64,000 nt of DNA. Source: JAEXOD01 sp043805435 (GTDB lineage Bacteria > Bacteroidota > Ignavibacteria > Ignavibacteriales > Melioribacteraceae). Location of the stretch: assembly GCA_043805435.1 (NCBI GenBank), contig JAZDHY010000044.1, positions 124,001-188,000 of the forward strand. The letters run 5' to 3'. The position numbers and the translations under genes were made by a program. The notes under the pieces were generated by a model, which saw only the letters and a list, made by a program, of their open reading frames with translations, was not told where the DNA came from and searched no databases. Of this stretch, positions 1 to 8,451 are shown piece after piece; position 1 is the stretch's first letter, and every line of letters begins with the position of its first letter.

Positions 1-1
1 T

Positions 2-535
2 TCAAGAGGCGAGAAAAAAGAGATCGATTTAACACCCGAACCTAAAATGGGGAGTGTATCGGTTTATGTGGAACCAAATGAAGTGAGTGATGCTATAATT
101 TATTTTGATGACCAGCTAAAAGGTCCGGCACCACTTTTATTTCCGGCTATGGTAGGGGAACATTTATTAGTTGCAAAAAAGGAAGGTTATTTAGATGATA
201 AAAATTTTGTAAAAGTAATGGAAAACGAAACCGCCTTGTTACGAATTGAAATGAAAACATTTGAGGGTTCGCGCCAGCATACAGCCTCAAAGTGGGGTAC
301 GGTAAAATGGATAAGTTTAGGCGCAACAGCTTTGGCGGGAGGAGCTGCCGGATATTTTTATTTAGCTGCGGAAAGCAATTATACTAAATACAAAGAGGCC
401 ACAACACAAAGCAGCGTAAAGGACTATAGAGATAAAGTTAACAGCAATAATTCGCTAAAAAATACTGCCATATACGTTGCAACAGCTACTCTTTCGGCTG
501 CGGTTATCAGCTGGCTAATTCAAATGATTTATTAA
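2..535 (+). CDS. PEGA-domain membrane protein, 5' partial
   Basis: The reading frame is open from the first bases of the window, so the gene starts upstream; the first internal ATG is at 47. The visible part starts with a PEGA-like beta domain (roughly the first 70 residues after that ATG: a 'GxVxVyvePn' strand, 'iyfDDqlkGpaP' turn, 'GeHLlvaKKEGY' motif). Two hydrophobic segments follow near the C-terminus (around WISLGATALAGGAAGYF and TAIYVATATLSAAVISW). PEGA domains are extracytoplasmic beta modules of surface or envelope proteins. A role in envelope structure is inference. The downstream lipoprotein gene starts 35 bases later in the same direction. Confidence 0.75.
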   Translation, partial: SRGEKKEIDLTPEPKMGSVSVYVEPNEVSDAIIYFDDQLKGPAPLLFPAMVGEHLLVAKKEGYLDDKNFVKVMENETALLRIEMKTFEGSRQHTASKWGTVKWISLGATALAGGAAGYFYLAAESNYTKYKEATTQSSVKDYRDKVNSNNSLKNTAIYVATATLSAAVISWLIQMIY

Positions 536-570
536 CATTAGTGTTATAATATAAATTTTAGGTATAAAAT

Positions 571-2106
571 ATGAAAAGAATAATACTTTCTTTATTTGCT
601 TTTTTGTCAATTTTAATTATTTATTCGTGCAAAGATTACGATTTCCAAAATCCGATTGACCCGAATATAACTCCTGCAAACCCAAATGGTTTACAGGTAA
701 TTTCTTTTGCAGAAAACAATTTAAAAGTAAGCTGGGTTGATAATGAACAGTTACCTGTTGGGACTGAAAAAGTTGTACAATTTGAATATGGTTTTAGTGG
801 TACAGATTTTACAATTGCGGGATATGATACTGTAGAAAACAATGAAGCGGAAATAAGTACTTGGTTCCACTGTGATACAACTTACATCTTTAGAATTAGT
901 TTATATTACGGCGGTAATAAAACAGGAAGTACCTCAACAATTCAAAGGAAGCTGATTCTAAGACCTACTGATTTGAACGTTGTTTTCAACTCAGATACAA
1001 CTGCATCATTAACATGGAAGGACAATAGTACTTTTGAAAAGGAATATGAAATTGAAGTTCTGCAAAACCAAAATAGTGTTTTAATAACCACTGTTCCGGC
1101 TAATAGTACAACTGCGGTTATAAAATGGAATTATTTAATTGGGAAAACTTATACATTTAAGTTAAAGGGAAAATCTGAACTAAATAACTCAAGTTATTCA
1201 ACATTTAACTCTTCCTTTGCGTTAAATGCACCTACAAATTTACAAATAACCAGTTTTACTGAAACACATGTCGTTTTAACATGGGTTGATAACAGCACTT
1301 TTGAAACTACTTTTGAAATAGAAAAAAGCGAAGACGGAGCAACATATTCAACAGTTAAGTCGGTTGGAGCTAATATGACTACTGCTACAATAGATGGAAG
1401 TTATATCATAACAAACCAGTATTCGTTTAGAGTGAGAATAAAAACAAGTATTACACATTCGGAGTATTCTAATATTGCAATGACACCATATCTTTGTGGA
1501 CAAGCTGTTGTTAATTATGCCGGAAAAATCTATAACACTATACAAATAGGAAGTCAATGCTGGTTAAAAGAAAATCTAAATATAGGAACAAAAATAAACA
1601 GTAGCGAACAACAAGTAAATAATAGTATAATCGAAAAGTACTGTTATGGTGATGACGAAGCAAATTGTACTACTTTCGGCGGATTATACCAATGGGGTGA
1701 AGCTATTGAATACCAAAATGGTGCAACAAATAGTACTTCGCCTTCTCCTGCTTTTACTGGAAATGTGAAAGGAATTTGCCCGACAAGATGGCATATACCA
1801 GCATTAACAGAATTTGAAACATTAAAAGCATCGGCAAGTAATGATGGTAATGCATTAAAAGCTGAAGGACAAGGAACCGGAAGCGGCGCAGGCACAAACA
1901 CGAGCGGTTTTTCAGCGTTGCTTGCCGGCTATCGTTACAGTAATGGTAACTTCCTCTATTTAGGTGGCCTTATTAGCTTGAGGAGCTCCACGGAGACCGA
2001 TACTACCCACACGCGCAGCCTAAGTTTGGTAGATGGTGATAACCATATTGGCTTCAACGGTAATGGTAAGGATTTTGGCTATAGTGTTAGGTGCTTGAAG
2101 GATTAG
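571..2106 (+). CDS. Lipoprotein with FN3 repeats and C-terminal FISUMP domain
   Basis: 511 aa. The N-terminus is a lipoprotein signal peptide with a Cys near residue 20 (IIYSC). Residues ~38-306 form three fibronectin type III-like repeats (recurring 'L.WvDNSTFE..feIe' pattern). Residues ~315-511 match the Fibrobacter succinogenes major paralogous (FISUMP) domain: 'GKIYNTIQIGSQCWLKENL', 'YQWGEAI', 'GICPTRWHIP', 'FSALLAGYR', ending 'GYSVRCLKD'. It is probably an outer-membrane-anchored surface binding protein. The last ~60 codons are richer in GC than the rest of the gene and are repeated, diverged, at 2986-3168. Both copies are followed by the same hairpin. FISUMP has the C-type-lectin-like fold that retroelements diversify in other bacteria, so this C-terminus may be a variable region; that is inference. 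Confidence 0.85.
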   Translation: MKRIILSLFAFLSILIIYSCKDYDFQNPIDPNITPANPNGLQVISFAENNLKVSWVDNEQLPVGTEKVVQFEYGFSGTDFTIAGYDTVENNEAEISTWFHCDTTYIFRISLYYGGNKTGSTSTIQRKLILRPTDLNVVFNSDTTASLTWKDNSTFEKEYEIEVLQNQNSVLITTVPANSTTAVIKWNYLIGKTYTFKLKGKSELNNSSYSTFNSSFALNAPTNLQITSFTETHVVLTWVDNSTFETTFEIEKSEDGATYSTVKSVGANMTTATIDGSYIITNQYSFRVRIKTSITHSEYSNIAMTPYLCGQAVVNYAGKIYNTIQIGSQCWLKENLNIGTKINSSEQQVNNSIIEKYCYGDDEANCTTFGGLYQWGEAIEYQNGATNSTSPSPAFTGNVKGICPTRWHIPALTEFETLKASASNDGNALKAEGQGTGSGAGTNTSGFSALLAGYRYSNGNFLYLGGLISLRSSTETDTTHTRSLSLVDGDNHIGFNGNGKDFGYSVRCLKD

Positions 2107-2122
2107 GTGTGCCAAGAAACGA

Positions 2123-2143
2123 AAACATACTGTAGGTATGTTT
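2123..2143 (+). repeat. Hairpin just 3' of FISUMP gene
   Basis: Perfect 8-bp stem AAACATAC / GTATGTTT with a 5-nt loop, 17 bases after the FISUMP stop codon. The same stem with a different loop recurs at 3185-3205 behind the second FISUMP fragment. There is no T-run here, so it is not a simple terminator. A hairpin just downstream of the variable region is a feature of diversity-generating retroelement targets; a role here is inference. Confidence 0.6.
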
Positions 2144-2253
2144 AACGTGGTTTGTTTCAATTATCGTGGGCCGGAATAAACTGGAAAGTGGTGGACGTTT
2201 CTTTGGTATTGGTTAAATATTTTATAGCTATTTTTTAATCTAATGGTGAAATA

Positions 2254-2847
2254 TTGATAGAAAATATAATTGAAAAAATACGCGATATCATTGATTTACC
2301 AGGTGTGAAAAATAAAATTATGTTAAATATTGGGGATTGGTATCGACTTTGTGCTTGCTTAGATGCTATTGAAGATGCTCAATTTGCCATCAAGCAATAT
2401 AAAAATTTAAGTAATTTCGATGCTTTTAATGGGGGATATTTATATGTTTACGGCTTGTTGCAGGCTTTATTCTTGCAACAAGATGCAGTAAATGGCCTTT
2501 CGCAAGTTTTGTTAGATAAAAAAATTGACTACAAAGAGCAACAATATTCTAAACTTTATGAAATTAGAGAAATTCGCAATAATTCAATTGGACATCCCAC
2601 GAGTCGAAGTAATAACTCATATTTTGGAATAGTAAGAATGTCACTTTTTAAAAAAGGTTTTTCTATCAGTAAACATTCTTATGAAAAAGAAACTGATTAT
2701 TCACAATCTACTAAAAGTAAAAACATTGTTTTCGATGATATTGAAGTTGGCAAGATCATTCTAATTCAATCTAAACTTGTTAAAGATATTTTATTGAAAA
2801 TAAAGAAAAAATTAATATTGAATGAACGTGAGAAAAATATTGGTTAA
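2254..2847 (+). CDS. HEPN-like hypothetical protein
   Basis: 197 aa from a TTG start at 2254 preceded by GGTGA. It is mostly predicted helical and has no signal peptide. Residues ~105-116 read 'IREIRNNSIGHPT', which fits the R-x(4-6)-H signature of HEPN nucleases and HEPN-like helical domains (R108, H114). The C-terminus is lysine-rich. HEPN proteins are often RNases in toxin-antitoxin or phage defence systems, so a defence or toxin role is possible, but the motif alone does not prove it. The gene lies between two FISUMP C-terminal sequences and may have arrived as part of a ~1-kb insertion there. No partner antitoxin gene is obvious next to it. Confidence 0.55.
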   Translation: MIENIIEKIRDIIDLPGVKNKIMLNIGDWYRLCACLDAIEDAQFAIKQYKNLSNFDAFNGGYLYVYGLLQALFLQQDAVNGLSQVLLDKKIDYKEQQYSKLYEIREIRNNSIGHPTSRSNNSYFGIVRMSLFKKGFSISKHSYEKETDYSQSTKSKNIVFDDIEVGKIILIQSKLVKDILLKIKKKLILNEREKNIG

Positions 2848-2985
2848 AGAGTTGATTAAGGGATATTAAGCAAAATTAATTGTGTGTTTTAAATAATCTT
2901 TAATGATGATCAATTAAGACAACTCTTCCTGAGTTTGACACATGGGAGCTGTAAGTTATTGTAAAATAAGAATAATTATAAAAAT

Positions 2986-3168
2986 AGTTGCAGAAATTGC
3001 CACTACAATGGTACCTTCATCTATTTAGGTGGCACCACTCACGTTTGGAGTTCTACAGAGATCGATGCAACTTCCGTGTGCTACCTCTACTTGGGCAGTA
3101 GTGGTGATATCCACTTTTCCGATAACGATAAAGCAAATGGTTATAGTGTTAGGTGTTTAAAAGATTAG
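2986..3168 (+). pseudogene. Headless FISUMP C-terminal fragment
   Basis: Open frame without a start codon (upstream stop at 2962) that encodes the last ~60 residues of a FISUMP domain. It shares 'F.YLGG', 'SSTE.D' and the ending 'GYSVRCLKD' with the C-terminus of the lipoprotein gene at 571-2106, and shares the downstream DNA including the hairpin. The middle of the cassette differs at many codons from the first copy while the ends are nearly the same. It is either a remnant of a duplicated gene or a spare cassette. No full gene body precedes it: 2848-2985 holds nothing recognisable. Confidence 0.65.
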
Positions 3169-3184
3169 GTGTACCAAGAAACGA

Positions 3185-3223
3185 AAACATACAATAGGTA
3201 TGTTTATCGTATGTTTTTTTTTT
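3185..3223 (+). terminator. Hairpin plus T-run after FISUMP fragment
   Basis: AAACATAC (3185-3192), loop AATAG, GTATGTTT (3198-3205). A second GTATGTTT at 3209-3216 runs into nine or more T. The second pairing option makes a plausible Rho-independent terminator. The first matches the hairpin at 2123-2143. Confidence 0.5.
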
Positions 3224-3316
3224 GATGGTGGCTGGTAAATAACAGCTAAAAAATATAACCGCATTTTTACTTGATTGTCTGATTAAGTCTAAAGCTTTTA
3301 TGAGATATTTTGTACA

Positions 3317-4231
3317 TTAGATATTATTAAGAACCCGTTCTAATTTTGACAGAGCTTCGGAATGTTTTTTATGCTCCATTTTCTTCAAATTCAACAATTT
3401 CCACTTAACGGCAGGCAAATTTTGAATATTGGGGAGTTCCAATAGTTCCCAGACCGGATTAATTGATTTAAAAGTCAATAGGAATTGTTTTTCGGAATCT
3501 GAAAGTGTTCCGTTTATTTCTTTTACGAGAGTTTCTCTTGTGCTGATCAATTCACTCAATTCAACATTCTCATTAACCATACCGATAAATTCCTGTTCAT
3601 AGATTTTTGTGATATCCAAAAAATTGGGATTTAATAATTCGTTTATTGGACGGTTGTGACTGATAAGATAGACTATGAACGCCTTTCTTGTTTTATCGGT
3701 AATCCCTTCGTTCTCAAAAAGGAGTTTTATATCATAAATATCTCTGGGGTGTTGTCGGTCCAAAGCAGCACATATCTTTCCTGCATAAAGTTCTTCTTTT
3801 ACTAAAGATCTTGTTTTAAGTGATAACTCAAAAAGGTCTTTACCTTTTTTGCATAAATCATATTCGGTTGGTGGATAAACGGTTCCCCGAATAGTTAAGT
3901 TTGGTTCAATCTTTACAGTTGCGTTTTGTGCGTGTATAATCAAACCTATGGTGTATATATCTAATAATTTCCTTTGACTTTGTGTACCATGAATTAATTT
4001 TAAAATATTCGCTTCAATATGCACCAATGATCTTGAAATATCCTGTAATGATGTAGTCCTATCACTAAGCGGCAGATAAACCAAATCAATATCAACTGAT
4101 AAACGCGGTAAATCTCTTACAAAAAAGTTAATTGCGGTTCCACCTTTTAAAGCAAAGATGTTTTGGTTATTAACGATTTGAAGAATTTTTAATAACAAAA
4201 CAGATTGGTTAAAGTATAAACTATTATTCAT
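3317..4231 (-). CDS. abiEii: AbiEii-type nucleotidyltransferase toxin
   Basis: 304 aa. This is the toxin half of a type IV AbiE toxin-antitoxin pair, a DNA polymerase beta-like nucleotidyltransferase. Visible signatures are 'LKGGTAINFF' (GG at residues 30-31), 'SVDIDLVY' with the acidic pair D47/D49, and a later 'KICAALDRQHPRDIYDIKLLF' block with the conserved RDIYD. Known AbiEii enzymes modify nucleotide or tRNA substrates and halt growth during phage infection. The start overlaps the end of the upstream abiEi-like gene by 8 bases, as usual for translationally coupled AbiE pairs. Nothing suggests it is broken. Confidence 0.88.
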   Translation of the reverse strand: MNNSLYFNQSVLLLKILQIVNNQNIFALKGGTAINFFVRDLPRLSVDIDLVYLPLSDRTTSLQDISRSLVHIEANILKLIHGTQSQRKLLDIYTIGLIIHAQNATVKIEPNLTIRGTVYPPTEYDLCKKGKDLFELSLKTRSLVKEELYAGKICAALDRQHPRDIYDIKLLFENEGITDKTRKAFIVYLISHNRPINELLNPNFLDITKIYEQEFIGMVNENVELSELISTRETLVKEINGTLSDSEKQFLLTFKSINPVWELLELPNIQNLPAVKWKLLNLKKMEHKKHSEALSKLERVLNNI

Positions 4232-4976
4232 AATCTTTCGGGATAGTTATGTTATACCTTTTATTTAATCTCCCGTTTTTTACTATCTCTCTTTTTCCGC
4301 TGCCAAGATTAATTTTAGTATGATTTAATTCATTGAACCAGCCATGCCGGTGTTTTTCCGCAAGATATAAAAACAATCTTTTTGTTTTTATTGAATTACA
4401 GTTTTCCAAAAGAATTTGCAGAACATCGCCCCTTAACGTGGTTAGGGATTCCATTATTAAGCCGGCATTATCGAATGAATGAATTTTGGGAACTAAAAAT
4501 AACATTTCCAGAATTGCTAATTCGGGAGAAGATATCTTTAGTGGTAGATTATTCACGGTTGCGGTTGAAAAAACAACAGGATTGTCATACCGGAAAACAT
4601 TGGTACCGAAAAACTTTAAATCTTGCATCCATTGCTGTTTAGTATACCATTGAGGAAGCTTATCTGTTGCACTGCCAAATAATTCTATTTTATTTTGCTG
4701 TTGTGATATGAAATGCGAAAAACCTTTCAGTTCTAATGCAGTTATTGCTCCAACATGGATATAATTATCTGGTTGTTGTTGTAAACAATATAGTCCTCCC
4801 TGCCATCCGGTTATATCCCCTGATAGTTTATATGCTCCTCTGGCTAAAAGATTTATCCATCCCGAGTTTGCATAAACTTTTAATATCTGAGAACTATATC
4901 CCAATTCGTTAAGTTCACTGGTTGATTTAACAGTACCTTTTGGCCATTCCAATATGAGTTGGTTTATTTTTGTCAT
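4224..4976 (-). CDS. abiEi: AbiEi-type antitoxin / transcriptional repressor
   Basis: 250 aa. The N-terminal winged-helix region (residues ~1-60: 'TSELNELGYSSQILKVYANSGWINLLARGAYKL') matches the AbiEi layout, in which this domain binds operator DNA and the larger C-terminal domain ('SSPELAILEMLFLVP') gives antitoxicity. It is transcribed first, with the toxin gene overlapping its 3' end. Known AbiEi proteins repress their own promoter by binding inverted repeats; a perfect 12-bp inverted repeat lies 31 bases upstream (5007-5035). The pair is most likely an abortive-infection defence module. Confidence 0.85.
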   Translation of the reverse strand: MTKINQLILEWPKGTVKSTSELNELGYSSQILKVYANSGWINLLARGAYKLSGDITGWQGGLYCLQQQPDNYIHVGAITALELKGFSHFISQQQNKIELFGSATDKLPQWYTKQQWMQDLKFFGTNVFRYDNPVVFSTATVNNLPLKISSPELAILEMLFLVPKIHSFDNAGLIMESLTTLRGDVLQILLENCNSIKTKRLFLYLAEKHRHGWFNELNHTKINLGSGKREIVKNGRLNKRYNITIPKDYE

Positions 4977-5006
4977 AATTCATATATAATATATTGATTA
5001 AAAGCA

Positions 5007-5035
5007 ATTTATATAAACTAAAGGTTTATATAAAT
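5007..5035. promoter_or_regulatory. Candidate AbiEi operator, 12-bp inverted repeat
   Basis: ATTTATATAAAC (5007-5018), spacer TAAAG, GTTTATATAAAT (5024-5035). The palindrome is perfect and sits where the abiE promoter should be. The rest of the gap 4977-5349 is AT-rich DNA in which I see no gene. Confidence 0.6.
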
Positions 5036-5349
5036 ATGATTTTGTATATAAATATAAGCATTGATTATAAAAATAACAATACCATAAACAGCTTTAAATT
5101 AAGTAAAATTTATAAAATTATATAATTGGGTTATTAATAATTATTTGTAAAAGTTGTCTTAATAGTTATCAAACCATCATAATTTTTTTCCCTTCAACAT
5201 TTACTCTGTTAGGTCCTTTAGATGAAAGAAATGATTCTATCTAATAGATGTGTATGAATTGACAGTGTACAATACAAATAAGTTGTTTTTAATTTTACTG
5301 AATATTTGTTTTGGATTTATCAGCTATCTTTTTAATATTTGTATTATGA

Positions 5350-6375
5350 TTGTTGAATAATATTGGTGAAGTTTTGAAAAAAGTATTGGGTAAAGTTTTT
5401 TATTTTTTTGTTTTTATCTTTTTTGCGGCTAGTTTATTGTTAATTGCACAAATAAAACCAAAAGTAAATATTGTTGGCGGTGATAATAATCCGGCATTAA
5501 AGAAAAAAATACAAAATGTTTTAGAAGTTAGCTTATTAGAAATTAATAGAACACAAAAAGGCAAAGGGACTATTAGCGCACTTAAACCTTTTTTTACAGA
5601 TGAAGCATTTAATGTTTTTAATGAGTTTGTTATCACAAACAAACCATATACCGCACGTAAAACTTACCAACCTCAAATGATTGAAAGAAATAACGGAAAT
5701 GCTTTTGACATTAGAAGTATTTCATTAAAGGTAGATGTGGGGGATTCGGAAAATAGTGATACACAAAATTTGGTTTTTAGTTTTAATAAGTCCGGGGTAA
5801 TAAACTCTGTACGGATTGTGCTGCCTAATTACGATTATCAATCAATAATTGCTCAAGGAACTTCTCAAGTTGATTCTGCTATGCGCGGGCAAATATTGGA
5901 TTTTATAGAACAGTTCAGAATGGCTTATAATACTAAAGATATAAATTTCCTTAAAAAAGTATATTCCGATGATGCTTTAATAATTACCGGTACTATGATA
6001 ACTGAAAAAAAAGAAACTAATGAAATGCTTCAAAAATCTTTTTTAAGTAAAAGCAAAATCAGACTGGTTCAACAAACGAAAGAAGAATATATTGATAAAC
6101 TGGTAAATAAAATTTTTAAGTTTAACAAGTATCTTAACATTAGATTTGAAGAATTACAGATTATTCAACACGAAAAATATCCTTATATTTACGGTGTTTC
6201 GTGCTGGCAGCATTGGAATACTTCAACTTATTCCGATAAAGGTTATTTGTTTTTAATGATGGATTTTAAAAATATTAACGAACCTGTAATTCATGTACGT
6301 ACATGGCAGCCAAAAGCATTTGAGGAAGACGAAAGTTATATAAGTTTGTACGATTTTGATGTTGTGGCTTATTAG
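5350..6375 (+). CDS. Membrane-anchored protein with NTF2-like repeats
   Basis: 341 aa. A TTG start at 5350 or 5353 is likely because no ATG fits; the ribosome binding site is weak. One N-terminal membrane segment (residues ~16-35) is followed by a soluble part. The section around residues 180-290 ('FIEQFRMAYNTKDINFLKKVYSDDALIITG...', then 'I.V.TWQP') has the look of an NTF2/SnoaL-like cone domain. The part between the anchor and this domain may be a second alpha+beta copy. No catalytic residues are evident. The function is unknown; it could be a periplasmic ligand-binding or scaffold protein. Confidence 0.7.
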   Translation: MLNNIGEVLKKVLGKVFYFFVFIFFAASLLLIAQIKPKVNIVGGDNNPALKKKIQNVLEVSLLEINRTQKGKGTISALKPFFTDEAFNVFNEFVITNKPYTARKTYQPQMIERNNGNAFDIRSISLKVDVGDSENSDTQNLVFSFNKSGVINSVRIVLPNYDYQSIIAQGTSQVDSAMRGQILDFIEQFRMAYNTKDINFLKKVYSDDALIITGTMITEKKETNEMLQKSFLSKSKIRLVQQTKEEYIDKLVNKIFKFNKYLNIRFEELQIIQHEKYPYIYGVSCWQHWNTSTYSDKGYLFLMMDFKNINEPVIHVRTWQPKAFEEDESYISLYDFDVVAY

Positions 6376-6562
6376 TGATTAGAAACTAGTGATTAGAAAA
6401 TAGAGACTAGAAATTAAAAATTAGAAACTAGTGATAAGTGTTAATGAAATAAATACTTATCACTAATTATTAGCTACAAATCACTAATCTTTAACTACTA
6501 ATCACTATTCACTTGTCACTAGTCACTAGTCACTAATCACTAGTCACTAATTACTAGTTACT
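6376..6562. repeat. Short-period 'CACTAGT' repeat cluster forming an imperfect palindrome
   Basis: Between two convergent genes, the left part repeats units like AGTGATTAGAAACTAG and the right part repeats the complementary CACTAGTCACTAATCACTAG many times. The two halves can pair into a long imperfect stem, so the tract may serve as a two-way terminator. It is low-complexity and not coding. Confidence 0.7.
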
Positions 6563-6567
6563 AAAAA

Positions 6568-7779
6568 TTATTTGCCGTATTTATCAACATATCTTTTGAA
6601 AAACTCGGTAATGTTACGATACGATTTTTCCAAAGTTTTTTCATCCGGTAAAAATACAACTCTAAAATGTTGTGTGCCCGGTTTTTGACCAAATCCCGAT
6701 CCCGGTACAACAACAACTCCTGTTTCTTTAATCAGTTCCGAAACAAAGTGGCTATCGGGATGTGATATATGCAAACGAGGGAAAGCGTAAAAAGCACCTT
6801 CGGGTTTAACACAGCTAATTCCTTCAAATGAATTTAACATTTCAAAAGTAATATTTCTGCGGCGTGTTAATTTTTCCATTGCTTCCGTTAAATGACTTTG
6901 ATCACCTTCCAAAGCAATTTTGATACCGTATTGTTCAGGATGATTAGCAGAAAGACGTGAACGTAATAATCTGTTTATTGCTTCAATGTAATCACTTAAT
7001 ACCGATCTGTTGCCGCTGATTACACCCCAGCCGATTCTAAAACCGGGAACGATATAATTTTTAGATAATCCGCCAAAAGTGATAACGGGAACTTCACTAT
7101 TTAAGGAAGCGATTGATACTAGTTTTTTATCATCAAAAAGTAATTTGTCATAAATTTCGTCTGCAAAAATTACTAAATTATGTTTAATAGCCAAATCAAT
7201 AATCTGGCGAATAATTACTTCGCTGCAATTTGAACCTGTTGGATTATTAGGGTTAATTAAAATTATTGCTTTTGTTTTGTCATTAATTTTCTTTTTAATA
7301 TCTTCTACATCCGGCTGCCATCCATTTTCCTCATCTAAATAATAGGGATTTTCCATCATCTGCAATTTGCTGGAAATAGCAGTGTATAAAGGATAACCGG
7401 GAGTAGGAGTTAATACGTTTTCGCCTTCGTTAACTAATGCAGTTAAACAAATATCAATAGCTTCGCTGGCACCGGTAGTAACAAAAACATCCTGAATGTT
7501 GCTTATTCCTTTTCTTTCAGCTTCGCGTGCAATTGCATCAACAGCTTCTTTAATTCCCGATGAAGGCGAATAACCGTTTAAATTTTTTAACATTGCCTGG
7601 TGTGTAGCTTCAATAATGTGTTTTGGGGTTTGGAAATCGTAAAGATTTGGATCTCCAATATTAAGATATAACATCTCTTTGCCTGTTTTTGCTACTTCGT
7701 TAGCTAATACAATAATATCTCTCACGGCATAACGGATATTATCCGTTCTAACAGCGGGTCTTATTACAAAATCACTCAT
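6568..7779 (-). CDS. alaA: PLP-dependent aminotransferase, AlaA-like
   Basis: 403 aa, class I/II aminotransferase fold. Visible signatures: 'LNIGDPNLYDFQTPKHI' at the N-terminus, 'VTTGASEAID', 'INPNNPTG', 'VIFADEIYDKL', the PLP lysine in 'FGGLSKNYIVPGFRIGW', and 'FRVVFLPD' near the C-terminus. The '.P.F.T P.HI' start and length match the glutamate-pyruvate aminotransferase AlaA group, which makes alanine. The exact substrate is inferred from family resemblance and could be another amino acid. A GGAG site lies just before the ATG. It is a single gene with no obvious operon partners. Confidence 0.85.
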   Translation of the reverse strand: MSDFVIRPAVRTDNIRYAVRDIIVLANEVAKTGKEMLYLNIGDPNLYDFQTPKHIIEATHQAMLKNLNGYSPSSGIKEAVDAIAREAERKGISNIQDVFVTTGASEAIDICLTALVNEGENVLTPTPGYPLYTAISSKLQMMENPYYLDEENGWQPDVEDIKKKINDKTKAIILINPNNPTGSNCSEVIIRQIIDLAIKHNLVIFADEIYDKLLFDDKKLVSIASLNSEVPVITFGGLSKNYIVPGFRIGWGVISGNRSVLSDYIEAINRLLRSRLSANHPEQYGIKIALEGDQSHLTEAMEKLTRRRNITFEMLNSFEGISCVKPEGAFYAFPRLHISHPDSHFVSELIKETGVVVVPGSGFGQKPGTQHFRVVFLPDEKTLEKSYRNITEFFKRYVDKYGK

Positions 7780-7935
7780 TTTTAATCTCCAAAATGTATA
7801 AATTTATCTTATTAAAATTAATTATAATTGCTGTTAGAATCAATAGAATTTAAAATGATAGTTTGTGATAAATGGTTAGCATAATTATAATTAAAAAGCA
7901 CGATATATTACGGTTGTTACTATCAAACAAAATCT

Positions 7936-8136
7936 TCAAATTTCTGATACCCATTCCTTTGGTTTTGTTAAAATGAACCCATTCTTTTTTACTACTTCAT
8001 CGCTAAATTGACTATCGGCTAATTTTTTCCTTCCAATTGTCAAATATCCTCTTGATACTGCGGCAACTGATGAATTATGCCTTTTGCAGACTGTTTGAAA
8101 ATTGGGGATAAATATTAAATTACGGCTATTTGGCAT
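7936..8136 (-). CDS. Short hypothetical ORF, doubtful
   Basis: 66 aa from an ATG with no clear ribosome binding site. I do not recognise it. Its start abuts the REP-like repeat that begins at 8145, so it may be a decayed gene end rather than a working gene. Composition is normal for a soluble protein. Confidence 0.25.
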   Translation of the reverse strand: MPNSRNLIFIPNFQTVCKRHNSSVAAVSRGYLTIGRKKLADSQFSDEVVKKNGFILTKPKEWVSEI

Positions 8137-8144
8137 AAAAAATC

Positions 8145-8216
8145 ATGTCACCCCGATGGGGTTTTTACCATTGTTTTTCTGTTTTTGCTATAATAATGTC
8201 ATCCCTACGGGATTAT
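8145..8216. repeat. REP-like palindrome arm
   Basis: TGTCACCCCGATGGGGTTT followed ~50 bases later by TGTCATCCCTACGGGATTA. This is a diverged single arm of the element seen at 21081-21268 and 22729-22918 (same order, spacing and T-rich linker). The adjoining stretch 8217-8415 holds nothing else I recognise. Confidence 0.65.
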
Positions 8217-8416
8217 CTTATGCCTTGTAACATATTTTAATACAAGGCTTTAACGTATATTAATTTCACATAAGCATTTCGGAGAAGTGCCCTGTTTGTA
8301 ACCAAATGCGCCACCACAAATCCCCGGCATGACAGCACCGTGCAGCGTGTGTTTTATCAAATCCTGCTATTTTTTTAATTTTAACATGATGAAATGCAAC
8401 AAAAACTCTTTTGTCC

Positions 8417-8445
8417 TTGACTAAGCCATTTTATTCGCCTATATT
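8417..8445 (+). promoter_or_regulatory. Sigma-70-type promoter of a candidate small RNA
   Basis: TTGACT (8417-8422), 17-base spacer, TATATT (8440-8445). This near-consensus promoter is not followed by a coding gene but by a terminated stretch of ~60 bases. The same architecture (TTGACA-N17-TATATT) precedes rpsL at 37615. Confidence 0.6.
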
Positions 8446-8451
8446 TAAGTC

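Noticed and set aside
2123..2143. Hairpin after the first FISUMP gene as a terminator
   Set aside because: There is no T tract behind it; kept as a repeat feature instead.
2986..3168. Second FISUMP cassette as the template repeat of a DGR
   Set aside because: It is not adenine-rich at variable codons, keeps a reading frame with stop, and no DGR RT is nearby; it looks like another variable copy or a remnant.
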